From NCBI GenBank assembly GCA_937899075.1, contig CALDJX010000123.1, forward strand, positions 1 to 34,855: DNA of 34,855 nucleotides, given 5' to 3'. A model generated the notes under the pieces. That model was not told the origin of the DNA. It made no database searches and saw only the letters and a list, made by a program, of their open reading frames with translations. The translations under genes were made by a program, and so were the position numbers. Positions 18,481 through 25,664 of this stretch are shown in pieces. This DNA comes from an uncultured Planctomyces sp. (lineage in GTDB: Bacteria > Planctomycetota > Planctomycetia > Planctomycetales > Planctomycetaceae). Positions within the stretch are counted from its first letter, which is position 1. Each line of letters opens with the position of its first letter.

Positions 18481-18696
18481 ACGCTGAAGGCGTTATATCC
18501 ATTAGCCAGGGGTCAGCCGCGGAGCGGCGCCACCCCTGGGCCGATTTTGCCGGAGAGTCAACCCTGAAGGGGTTGTACATCGAATTTGTTCGGTGATTGT
18601 AGAACCCTATTCAGGGTACGTGCTGGATCCTCATCAACCAGGGGTGGCGCCGCTTCGCGGCTGACCCCTGGCTCTTGAGTCCAACGCCTTCGGCGT
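18481..18696. repeat. Nested inverted repeat, copy D
   Basis: The ends are ACGCTGAAGGCGT and ACGCCTTCGGCGT. The second box is CCAGGGGTCAGCCGCGGAGC and continues to CACCCCTGG, with its complement GGGGTGGCGCCGCTTCGCGG in the other arm. The middle box is AACCCTGAAGGGGTTGTACA facing TTGTAGAACCCTATTCAGGG, matching copy C. The left CCTGGGGT has become CCAGGGGT with a compensating change in its partner CCCCTGG, so pairing is kept. Confidence 0.85.
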
Positions 18697-18785
18697 AAGA
18701 TTTATCCTGAATTGAAATACTGATTTCACACTGTGCACCAATAGGAAATCGTCTGGGTTGCAGGTTGCATCGCGACATGCCAGCT

Positions 18786-18846
18786 GTAGGGTGCGTCTTG
18801 ACGCACCAGTTTACCCATCAATCCTCATTGGTGCGTCAAGACGCAC
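18786..18846. repeat. GTAGGGTGCGTC hairpin, copy 1
   Basis: The first arm is GTAGGGTGCGTCTTGACGCACC, here split as GTAGGGTGCGTC and GACGCACC, itself a hairpin. The second is GGTGCGTCAAGACGCAC. Both halves are palindromic and complementary to one another. The element begins with GTAG like a REP element. Copy 2 is at 33363-33424. Confidence 0.8.
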
Positions 18847-18876
18847 GAGAGACGCCTCCTTACCGCGGAACATGCC

Positions 18877-19725
18877 ATGACTCGGATTGTTCTAATCATC
18901 TGCTTGCTGGTTGTTGCCGTGCAACGTGGGCCGACCTTCGCTGCCGACAAACCGCAGCGCATTCTGCTGATCGGGCAGGCGCCGGATGGGCATCCGCCGG
19001 GGACTCACGAGTATCGTGCGGCGGCGAGTTTGTTTTCGAAGATGCTCGCGCCGATGGATCGGTTGCAGACGATTATTGTCTCGGCGGATGGCGACTGGGC
19101 AGAAGGCCCAGAGTTGCTCGACGGGGCGGATGCGGCGGTCGTCTTTGTTTCCGAAGGAGCGAAGTGGCTGCAGGCTGATGCCAAACGTCTCGCGGCGTTT
19201 CAGGCTCTGGCCAAACGCGGTGGAGGACTGATTTGTCTGCACTGGGGAATGGGCACTCGTGATGCGAAGTTCATTCCGGCCTGGGTCGAGCTGTTCGGGG
19301 GCTGCCATGGGGGCCCCGACCGGCGTTACAAAGTCGTCGATGTGAAAACTCAGCTCGCGACGCCGAGTCATCCGATTCTGCGAGGCGTCAGTCCGGTCGA
19401 AGTTCACGAAGAATTCTACTTCAAACTGAAATGGGCTCAGCCAGCCGAGCAGATCACGCCGCTGATTCAGGTTCGGATCGAGGAGGAAGATCACACTGTT
19501 GGATGGGCCTGGGAGCGCCCCGACGGCGGACGATCGTTCGGCTTCAGCGGCCTGCACTTTCACGAGAACTGGAAGCTCGATTCGTATCGGCGAATGCTGG
19601 CTCAGTCAGTCAGCTGGATACTGAAACGCGAGATTCCCGAAGCCGGCGTTCGCGTGAACCTCGAAGCCGCCGACTTCGTCCCTCCACCGCAACCAGACTC
19701 ACAGAGTGAGCCTGGCCAGAAATAG
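18877..19725 (+). CDS. ThuA-domain protein, secreted
   Basis: The protein has 282 residues. A signal peptide (VLIICLLVVAV... cleavage near FAADK, residue 22) precedes a ThuA fold (class I glutamine amidotransferase-like). Visible elements are RILLIGQAPDGHPPGTHEY, GADAAVVFVSEGAKWL, KRGGGLICLHWGMG, GPDRRYKVVDV, SHPILRGVSPVEVHEEFYFK, VGWAWERPDGGRSFGFSGLH and FHENWKLDSYRRML. ThuA proteins are linked to sugar use, for example trehalose utilisation, but the reaction is not known for this branch. Such genes are frequent in planctomycetes beside carbohydrate genes. The following secreted protein may be functionally related. Confidence 0.9.
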   Translation: MTRIVLIICLLVVAVQRGPTFAADKPQRILLIGQAPDGHPPGTHEYRAAASLFSKMLAPMDRLQTIIVSADGDWAEGPELLDGADAAVVFVSEGAKWLQADAKRLAAFQALAKRGGGLICLHWGMGTRDAKFIPAWVELFGGCHGGPDRRYKVVDVKTQLATPSHPILRGVSPVEVHEEFYFKLKWAQPAEQITPLIQVRIEEEDHTVGWAWERPDGGRSFGFSGLHFHENWKLDSYRRMLAQSVSWILKREIPEAGVRVNLEAADFVPPPQPDSQSEPGQK

Positions 19726-19819
19726 CACGCCGCCGAGCCAATGTGCTGGGCAGGTTGATCCTTGACGATTCCGGAGTTCTGCACGGGGCGTCAACAATTG
19801 TTTTGAAAGGTTGGTCGAC

Positions 19820-20779
19820 GTGTTTCGTTTCGCCATTTCGGCTTTTGTCTGTCTGTTTGTGACGAGCGGTTTTTCAGAGAGCCCTGCGGTTTCGCTAGTC
19901 GATGGTGATTCAGTGGTCCGTGCTCCGTTGGGTGATTCGGATATTGTCATCAGGACGACGTCGCGTCTGGCCGGAGCGATAGATTCACTGACCTGGAGCG
20001 GGCAGGAATTCATCAACAGCGCCGATCATGGTCGGCAGTTGCAGTCGGCATCGAATCTGGACTTTGGGTCGAAGATGACTCCCGAGTCGTTTAATCCGAC
20101 CGAAGCTGGTTCGCGACTGGACGGTGCCGGGAAGTCTGCCACAAGCCGGTTGCTGCATCTCGTAGCGGATGGAAACCGTCTTCAGACAACGAACCAGATG
20201 GCGTTCTGGCTGGCTCCGGGGGAAAAGTCGGGCGGGATTCATCTCGCAAAGAATACGACAAAGCTGTCGAATCATCTGCTGACCAAACGCGTGCAGATTG
20301 GATGGAAGGACCTGCCGAACGTCATCTCGTACGACGTGACGTTCGGGTTGCCGCTCAACGAGCATCATCGGTACGCGCAGTTCGAAGTTCTGACCGGTTA
20401 CATGCCGCCCGAGTTTGAAACGTTCTTGAAGTTCAATCCGGACTCGAGCGAGTTTGAGCCACTAACAGACGGCCCTGGCGAGCAGAAGTGGCCGGTCGCT
20501 CTTTCAACAGCGGATGGTCGATTCGCGATGGGAATTTACACGCCGAATCGGTCGGGAGAAAACTGGACGGGTCCCGGCTACGGACGCTTTCGTTTTCCTC
20601 CGCAGAAAGTCGTCAAATGGAATTGCGTCTTCCGGTACCGAGTCGCTGAGGGAGTTCCCGCGGGCGACTATTCGTTCCGGACGTTTGTGATCGTCGGGAC
20701 TCGCGAGATGGTTCGATCAGCGATGCAACGTCTGCATGCAGAGCCGGTTTCCATCCTCAAATCGACTGCTGGAAACTAA
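19820..20779 (+). CDS. Secreted hypothetical protein, beta-rich
   Basis: The protein has 319 residues from a GTG start supported by AAAGG spaced 9 nt. A TTG three codons earlier is less likely. A signal peptide (FAISAFVCLFVTSGFSESPA) precedes a beta-rich body with RLAGAIDSLTWSGQEFINSA, FNPTEAGSRLDGAG, HHRYAQFEVLTGYMP, FAMGIYTPNRSGENWTGPGY and VKWNCVFRYRVAEGVPAGDY. The overall look recalls a galactose-mutarotase-like or sugar-binding beta-sandwich, but I cannot assign a family. It follows the ThuA gene by 94 bp on the same strand, which fits a shared sugar-related role. Function unknown. Confidence 0.8.
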   Translation: MFRFAISAFVCLFVTSGFSESPAVSLVDGDSVVRAPLGDSDIVIRTTSRLAGAIDSLTWSGQEFINSADHGRQLQSASNLDFGSKMTPESFNPTEAGSRLDGAGKSATSRLLHLVADGNRLQTTNQMAFWLAPGEKSGGIHLAKNTTKLSNHLLTKRVQIGWKDLPNVISYDVTFGLPLNEHHRYAQFEVLTGYMPPEFETFLKFNPDSSEFEPLTDGPGEQKWPVALSTADGRFAMGIYTPNRSGENWTGPGYGRFRFPPQKVVKWNCVFRYRVAEGVPAGDYSFRTFVIVGTREMVRSAMQRLHAEPVSILKSTAGN

Positions 20780-20793
20780 CTGACGGCTGAAAC

Positions 20794-20873
20794 AGTGTGC
20801 CACTGGCTTTGCCAGTGTGAGATTCCCTGAGGCTGCCGATTCACGAAAACACTGGCAGAGCCAGTGGCACACT
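20794..20873. repeat. GTGCCACTGGC inverted repeat
   Basis: AGTGTGCCACTGGC and TGCCAGTGT form one half; ACACTGGCA and GCCAGTGGCACACT the other. Each half is a small hairpin and the halves are complementary over about 25 bp. It lies between convergent genes (plus ORF ending 20779 and DUF1559 ending 20907), so it may act as a terminator in both directions. Confidence 0.8.
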
Positions 20874-20906
20874 CGACGAATCAAGTCACCGTTCGTTTCC
20901 AATCGG

Positions 20907-22439
20907 TTAGTCACCAGCGTTGCGAGTTGCCAATCGCTGCAACACTTCGGGCGACGTCTTGTTCGAAAAGAATCGAACGCTGCCGTCTCCTTGAAGAAAG
21001 TGGGCTCCGGTTCCGGCGGCGTTTCCGAAGCTCGACAGTCGTTTGTTGAGCGGACCTTCGATCGTTCGCCAGTTTTCGGGATCGCCCCAGGCAGGGAGCG
21101 CTCGGGCGATTTCTCCGGCGATCAACGTCTGCGACATTCCGTCTGTGACGTCTTCGAATCTGATCGCGGAGTTCTTGTTGAAGATGCCCGTTGGCAGCAG
21201 TCCTTGATCGGTTTGAATGAGGCCTCCGACTCCTGCGAAGTGAGTGGTCGCCAGGCCTCGTGCAGTTGGCTCGTGCTCCATCGTTGGAAGCAGAAAAGTC
21301 GCGACTGGTTGCCGCATCGCGGATGCGTTGGCGTCGTCGTTCCAGGGTTTTGAATGTTCGATCGAATTGTAAAGTTCCGTTTGCCCGAGGTACGGAAGCA
21401 GCGAAGTCATCCAGCTGTGCATGCCGACTTCCAGGCCTTCTTCGTCAACGGCGAACGTTCCGCCTGAAGGGAAGTGGCCTTTTTCGATCGCATAATCATT
21501 CAGAGCTTTGTGGATGCTGCCGAGGTTTGATTCGGTGACTTCTTTGGCCGACCGGTTTCGCCACGAGTCGCCGAGTTCGTTCAGGTAAACCGGTCCGGCA
21601 AAAATGCCGACCAGGCCGAGCAACATTCCGACCGGCGCAAGAACCTGCGGCATCGATTCTTTAAGTCGACGATTCGAACCGAGTGTTTGATAGCCGAGCA
21701 AAAGTGCGTAGCCGCCCACGATCGTTGCGGGGAATTTGGCGACCATCGACGGCAACAGGCACAACCCGCACAGCAGAACAGCGAAGCCGCCCGCGACGAC
21801 CGAACCCGTGCCGCGTGGGAGTGCTGGCGGACTCAAAGATTTGGGCGATGAATCATCGGCTGAAAGTGAAGAGTCGGCCGTGTCGAGATCATGGAGCGGC
21901 GATTCAACTTCCCAACCGTCTTCTTCGTCGTCATCCGCGAGCGAGTCGTCATCGTCCAATTCATCGTCGTCGAAATCCGAATCGGACGTTTCAGAAAACT
22001 CCGAATCCAGTTCCGAGAAGTCGTCGTCTATCGAAGTTTCGTCTACTTCTTCTGCGGACTCCGAGGCCGGGTCTTCTGTCTGGGCCGCATCTGCTGCTGG
22101 TGTTGCCCCCATCATCGCCCACAGGCCGCGAGGTCGTTCAGTCGTCTCGGGCTGATCGTGCTCGGCGGATGCGGCTTCAGCCGGAGCGATTTCCTTCGGA
22201 CTGTCTGCTGATACTGCGTCGCCTGAAGATGCGTCGGCAGTGGCTGCATCGTCGCTCGACGGTCGCCCCATCACTTCCCAGAGGCTTCGGCCGGAGCCAG
22301 AGGAAGGTGTGCCGTTTTCGATACTCACGTCGGATCCGCATTCTGGACACGCAACGCATTGATCCGAAGATGCCTGTGACTGGGCTTCGAAGCGGTGGCC
22401 GTTCGGGCAGGTGAGGGTTCGGTCGTTCGAGTCTGGCAT
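20907..22439 (-). CDS. DUF1559 protein with zinc-ribbon and acidic linker
   Basis: The protein has 510 residues. A zinc-ribbon-like start (TCPNGHRF, then CVACPECG) is followed by a long acidic, Ser/Asp/Glu-rich linker (about 50-205), two hydrophobic segments (GGFAVLLCGLCLLPSMVAKF and LLGLVGIFAGPVYL), and a DUF1559 domain from about 300. The domain shows ESNLGSIHKALNDYAIEKGH, SWMTSLLPYLGQTELYN, RFEDVTDGMSQTLIAGEIA and the terminal FLQGDGSVRFFSNKT. DUF1559 proteins are abundant in planctomycetes and are usually pilin-like with an N-terminal prepilin helix. Here the domain is fused to a cytoplasmic ribbon and membrane anchors instead. No clear ribosome site is seen. Function unknown. Confidence 0.88.
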   Translation of the reverse strand: MPDSNDRTLTCPNGHRFEAQSQASSDQCVACPECGSDVSIENGTPSSGSGRSLWEVMGRPSSDDAATADASSGDAVSADSPKEIAPAEAASAEHDQPETTERPRGLWAMMGATPAADAAQTEDPASESAEEVDETSIDDDFSELDSEFSETSDSDFDDDELDDDDSLADDDEEDGWEVESPLHDLDTADSSLSADDSSPKSLSPPALPRGTGSVVAGGFAVLLCGLCLLPSMVAKFPATIVGGYALLLGYQTLGSNRRLKESMPQVLAPVGMLLGLVGIFAGPVYLNELGDSWRNRSAKEVTESNLGSIHKALNDYAIEKGHFPSGGTFAVDEEGLEVGMHSWMTSLLPYLGQTELYNSIEHSKPWNDDANASAMRQPVATFLLPTMEHEPTARGLATTHFAGVGGLIQTDQGLLPTGIFNKNSAIRFEDVTDGMSQTLIAGEIARALPAWGDPENWRTIEGPLNKRLSSFGNAAGTGAHFLQGDGSVRFFSNKTSPEVLQRLATRNAGD

Positions 22440-22481
22440 CCGGGAGGATCAATTCCGTGCTTTGTCAGTAACGTTTTTTTT

Positions 22482-22567
22482 GAACGCAGAGGTCGCAGAG
22501 GTGAAAAACGCAGAGTACAGGGAGAGGTCTCCTTTTTCTCCGCGAGTCCTCGGCGAACTCTGCGTTC
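22482..22567. repeat. CTCTGCG-family hairpin, copy 2
   Basis: GAACGCAGAG at the left pairs with CTCTGCGTTC at the right. The inner part GGAGAGGTCTCC is palindromic, followed by TTTTTCTCC. It is less perfect than the copy at 7487-7579. It directly precedes the DUF1559 gene and overlaps its probable promoter zone. Confidence 0.7.
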
Positions 22568-22600
22568 CGACTTCCGTGTAACCGAGTTAACGTCGGAACG
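22563..22600. repeat. Short hairpin beside CTCTGCG element
   Basis: CGTTCCGAC and GTCGGAACG form a 9-bp perfect stem. It lies downstream of the minus-strand membrane protein gene (end 22679) and could be its terminator, though no T-run follows on that strand. Confidence 0.5.
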
Positions 22601-22678
22601 ACCGTTACGTAACCTGCCGGTCCCGTGAAATGCAAGCATCCATTTAATGAAAGCCTGCTTGCTCAGACGCAGCAATCC

Positions 22679-23626
22679 TTAGACCGGTTTATGCAGGCGC
22701 GAGCTGACGTCGCGGAGTCGGCTGACCTGTTGGATCAATCGTGGCAGATTGTCGAGCCCCATCAGCAGCAGCATGAGGTACCGGAAGACGGCAAAAATGT
22801 CTCCCGCCTGGACGGCTGGAAGCTGACACGCTCGGAACAGCACAGCGACGATCGCACCCAGGATGAAGCATTCCATCAGGCCGAAGTTGATGGCTTCGGC
22901 ATTTGAAAGTTTGATCCGCCAGCGGGCGACTTCGTCGAAGTGGTTTCGTACGCCGATCTCGTTTTGAGAATTGATGACGTCGACTTCGCGTTCCAGTTCG
23001 TCGTGCAGACCTCGGCTCAGGCGACGTGTCCAATTTGAATAATGGTGACTGAGCAGCGCCGCCGGAATCAGCAATGCCAGACAACACGCGACGATGAACC
23101 AGTCGTACCAGGCCAGCATGATGACCGAGCCGACGACGGAGAATCCGACCTTCATCAACATTGGAATCGAATTTTCGAAGAACTCGACAAACTCGCGAGA
23201 GAGCGATGCCCGGGCCGTGACGCGCGAGACGTCAACGCCGGATGCTCGCTGCGAAACGATCATCTTTGTCGCGAGGTCCGAGTAGATCGCCGCGAAGGTT
23301 CGCGTGTCGTAAACCTGTCGGACAAGCCCGACGATCAAGTGCAGAACATGCTGCCCGACCAGCACGCCGACTCCGAGCATCTGCCCGGCCAGCAGGTCGT
23401 TGATCGCCCAGCCCAGCGCGAACGGCTGAGCGAGCCGGAGTAGATTCTCGATCGTAAATAGCGTGTACGTTGCGAGAATTCGGACGCGGTTTTGAGAAAA
23501 AAGTGTTTGCAGCCGAAACTGCGAAGTGTCTGGCATCGAGTGGCGTCTTATTGAGGGTTGCGACTTAAGTGAGGTTGGGATCGAACCGACGTCCATTCGA
23601 GAAATAACGGGGATGTCGATAGGCAC
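22679..23626 (-). CDS. ABC-type six-helix membrane protein without ATPase domain
   Basis: The protein has 315 residues. The sequence resembles an ABC exporter transmembrane domain: ATYTLFTIENLLRLAQPFAL, GWAINDLLAG, DTRTFAAIYSDLATKMIVSQ, SREFVEFFENSIPMLMKVGF, SVVGSVIMLAWYDWFIVACC, LALLIPAALLSHHYSNWTRR and GLMECFILGAIVAVLFRACQ. It ends right after the last membrane region (MLLLMGLDNLPRLIQQVSRL), with no Walker motifs, so the ATPase part is missing by design or loss. A strong AGGAGG, 7 nt before a GTG at 23626, fixes the start. M at 23536 is an alternative start. It lies downstream of the putative RiPP genes on the same strand, with a repeat in between. Confidence 0.82.
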   Translation of the reverse strand: MPIDIPVISRMDVGSIPTSLKSQPSIRRHSMPDTSQFRLQTLFSQNRVRILATYTLFTIENLLRLAQPFALGWAINDLLAGQMLGVGVLVGQHVLHLIVGLVRQVYDTRTFAAIYSDLATKMIVSQRASGVDVSRVTARASLSREFVEFFENSIPMLMKVGFSVVGSVIMLAWYDWFIVACCLALLIPAALLSHHYSNWTRRLSRGLHDELEREVDVINSQNEIGVRNHFDEVARWRIKLSNAEAINFGLMECFILGAIVAVLFRACQLPAVQAGDIFAVFRYLMLLLMGLDNLPRLIQQVSRLRDVSSRLHKPV

Positions 23627-23691
23627 GGCTCGTCCTCCTGAATTCATGTCGCGTCAGCATTCGCCACGTCGGTTTTGCAGGGTCAGCATTC

Positions 23692-23781
23692 GTAGGGTAT
23701 GACAAGGTCCGCGCCGGCATACCTGAATGTGTGTCGTACAGTTTGAGATGGTATGCCGGCGCTACGCTTGTCATCCCCTGC
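23692..23781. repeat. GTAGGGTATGACAAG hairpin, copy 1
   Basis: GGGTATGACAAG pairs with CTTGTCATCCCC, and GCGCCGGCATACC pairs with GGTATGCCGGCGC. The ~90-nt element separates the MNIO partner gene from the membrane protein gene. A second copy is at 31738-31805. It starts with GTAG. Confidence 0.85.
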
Positions 23782-23801
23782 GTGCTCTTGTTTTTCTTCC
23801 G

Positions 23802-24572
23802 TTAGCTGAACGCGATGAGGCCGACTTCGCTGCAGTCGGTCAGCATTTCCATCAGCGATTCGTCGTCGAGCGAAGTTGTCAGTTCGAGTTGCTTCTTCAG
23901 TCTTGCGAGGCTGCACTGGCCGATGTCGGAAAGTGTTTGAACGAGGGATCGACCTTCCGGTTCGAGAATCACCGTTCGCACTTCGTTTTGAAACGCGAAG
24001 AACAGAACTTCGACGCCGTCTGGTGGATAGTCGTCCTCGCCGATCAGCAAACCTGTTTCGAAAACGGCTCGCGTTCGCAGCGGGTTAAGATGAATGCCCA
24101 ACGAAGGATTCGTTGTCAGTTCTTTAACCAGTTGGTCGTTGAGGCTGACCAGTTCCTGAAACCGCACATGGCCCAGCCGATTACGTCGCCCGGCTTCTTC
24201 CACTGCAAAGCGGCTGCGAATGACAAGCGTCAGGTCGCGCTGCTCGGGTGTGAGTTCCGTGACGGTCGGCAGCCATCTTACGAATCGATCGGCATCGCTC
24301 GCGCCGGTGTCGTAAGCGGCCAGCGGAATCTCGTGAATGTACCGGCTGATGAATGTCGGCAGCGCGTCGAAATCTTCCTCGAAGTCTTCAAACTGATCGG
24401 TCAGCTTGTCGGCACGCTTGCTGAGGTTCCCTTCGGTGAACATGCCAACTCGGTCATGCGGTTGCCCGGCGGCGACGTCACCGTGCACGACATCGTTGTC
24501 CGCGATGGCGAGCGACGTGGCGATGCGGGCAAGTTGTGCCGCGTAATCTTTCAGGATGGTTTCGCTGCTCAT
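23802..24572 (-). CDS. Putative MNIO partner protein (HvfC/BufC/MbnC-like role)
   Basis: The protein has 256 residues and overlaps the DUF692 gene by 4 nt (ATGA), so the two are translationally coupled. I do not recognise the family with certainty. The N-terminal half is helical (LKDYAAQLARIATSLAIADN, DQFEDFEEDFDALPTFISRY). The C-terminal part (ILEPEGRSLVQTLSDIGQCS, LARLKKQLELTTSLDDESLM, EMLTDCSEVGLIAFS) looks like a winged-helix unit, as in the DUF2063/HvfC partners of MNIO enzymes that bind the precursor peptide. Position next to DUF692 is the main argument. It is probably cytoplasmic: no signal peptide or membrane segment. It may be a divergent or new partner family. Confidence 0.7.
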   Translation of the reverse strand: MSSETILKDYAAQLARIATSLAIADNDVVHGDVAAGQPHDRVGMFTEGNLSKRADKLTDQFEDFEEDFDALPTFISRYIHEIPLAAYDTGASDADRFVRWLPTVTELTPEQRDLTLVIRSRFAVEEAGRRNRLGHVRFQELVSLNDQLVKELTTNPSLGIHLNPLRTRAVFETGLLIGEDDYPPDGVEVLFFAFQNEVRTVILEPEGRSLVQTLSDIGQCSLARLKKQLELTTSLDDESLMEMLTDCSEVGLIAFS

Positions 24573-25411
24573 GCCGGCACCTCGACCTGTTCCGCGATCT
24601 CGCGAACGCGGCGGATTTCTGATCGCCAGCCGGCTTCGTCCGGGAAATCCTGGTCACGCTCGACGAAGACGGCGTCGACCTTGCCACGTCCTTGCTCCAG
24701 CGAAAATCGATACAGGCCCCACACCGCGTCGGGAATCGGTTCGGAGTGGCTGTCGATGTACATGTTCGATCGTTCGTCGAAGTAGCCGCCGGCCAGGTGC
24801 ATCTGCACGGTTTCGGCGTGAGGCATCACCGACGCGATGAATTCGTACGGGTCGAAATTGAAGTTGGTCGCGTTGGCGTAAACGTTGGTGACGTCGAGCA
24901 GCCAGCCGCAGCCCGTGCACTTGAGCATCTTTGAAACGAAGTCGGCTTCGGACATCGTGCCTTGGAATTCGAACAGGTACGCGATTGTTTCGACGTAGAA
25001 GCGAGTGTCGCGGAGCCGCTTCTGAATGTGGTCGATGTTTCGACACGTTGCGGTCAGCGCGGCGTCGGTCCACGGCGGCGGAGCGAAGTGGCCCATCTCG
25101 ACGCCGTTGTCGCCGTCGCGGGTAAAGCCCAGGTGGTCGCTGACGGATGACGCTCCGTTTTCGATCGCGATCGCTCGCAAGGCTTCGAGGTATGTTTGAT
25201 TTGGTGGTTCCGGACTGGCGACCGACAGTTTCAACGCGTGAACGCTGACGTGTTCGACGTCGAGGTCCTGGATGTACGTGTCGACTCGGAGCGGATCGTC
25301 GGCTCGTTCAAAGGTGATCTCGGCAGCGTTGATGGCCGGGTCGTCCATGATCGGTCGGTTCTGCTCGCGAATCGCGTAGCCGATGGCGGGTGTTCCGGGG
25401 GGATGATTCAC
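24569..25411 (-). CDS. DUF692 / MNIO iron-dependent peptide oxidase
   Basis: The protein has 280 residues. The DUF692 (multinuclear non-haem iron oxidase, TIM-barrel) signature residues are all present: VSDHLGF (Asp92-His93), FYVETIAYLF (Glu141), GWLLDVTNVYANATNF (Asp173, Asn176), VQMHLAGGYFD (His205), IDSHSEPIPDAVWGLY, and VFVERDQDFPD (Glu251). Characterised family members modify cysteine or nearby residues of ribosomal peptides using iron and oxygen, for example MbnB in methanobactin and TglH. The GTG at 25411 follows GGAG by 6 nt and is preferred to an upstream TTG. It is encoded 124 nt downstream of a Cys-rich 42-residue peptide and overlaps its partner gene by 4 nt. Confidence 0.93.
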   Translation of the reverse strand: MNHPPGTPAIGYAIREQNRPIMDDPAINAAEITFERADDPLRVDTYIQDLDVEHVSVHALKLSVASPEPPNQTYLEALRAIAIENGASSVSDHLGFTRDGDNGVEMGHFAPPPWTDAALTATCRNIDHIQKRLRDTRFYVETIAYLFEFQGTMSEADFVSKMLKCTGCGWLLDVTNVYANATNFNFDPYEFIASVMPHAETVQMHLAGGYFDERSNMYIDSHSEPIPDAVWGLYRFSLEQGRGKVDAVFVERDQDFPDEAGWRSEIRRVREIAEQVEVPA

Positions 25412-25479
25412 CGTGATCTCCAATCGGGTGTTTATGTGAGGGCGGCTGTTCAAGATACAGGCTCAAAGAAAACACGACC

Positions 25480-25504
25480 GCCAGACTGATAACCGGGGTC
25501 TGGC
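25480..25504 (-). terminator. Attenuator-like hairpin between peptide and MNIO genes
   Basis: On the minus strand GCCAGAC and GTCTGGC form a 7-bp stem around an 11-nt loop. A T-rich stretch (GTTTTCTTT) follows about 6 nt later. It sits in the 124-nt gap between the peptide stop and the oxidase start. Partial termination here would give more peptide than enzyme, which is common for RiPP precursors. Confidence 0.5.
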
Positions 25505-25535
25505 ATCAGCCCGGCAGTCGTTTCATTTTCTGGCG

Positions 25536-25664
25536 TTACCGACGGCAACGGCAGCAGCGGCAGCAGCAGTGACGCTCGGCTGCTTTTTTCGCTCGTTCTG
25601 AAGTCCGCAGCGATTTAATTTCGCGGACGGCTTTCTGTTTCGTCTGTGTGGCTGAGTTCGTCAT
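25536..25664 (-). CDS. Candidate RiPP precursor: 42-residue Cys/Arg-rich peptide
   Basis: This ORF is too short for the usual ORF limit. It has an ATG at 25664 preceded by AGAGGAA (6-7 nt spacing). Residues 1-31 are polar and basic, helix-like and Cys-free (MTNSATQTKQKAVREIKSLR, then TSERAKKAAER), fitting a leader. The C-terminus HCCCRCCRCRR holds six cysteines at 33, 34, 35, 37, 38 and 40, with Arg between them, fitting a core. No signal peptide. It lies directly upstream of, and co-directional with, a DUF692/MNIO gene, as most MNIO precursors do. I know of no named precursor with this Cys-Arg core. Alternative: a chance product of a GCA-rich triplet run, or a small metal-binding peptide. 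Confidence 0.72.
   Translation of the reverse strand: MTNSATQTKQKAVREIKSLRTSERAKKAAERHCCCRCCRCRR

Larger units (their letters stand above)
18424..18876. other. Intergenic region, 453 bp, two repeat elements
   Basis: It contains nested inverted repeat copy D (18481-18696) and a GTGCGTC hairpin (18786-18846). The hairpin ends only 30 nt before the ThuA-domain gene, so the gene's leader RNA may include it. No additional gene is seen. Confidence 0.6.

Noticed and set aside
23727-24785. 352-residue plus-strand open frame
   Set aside because: Antisense to the MNIO partner and the end of the MNIO gene.
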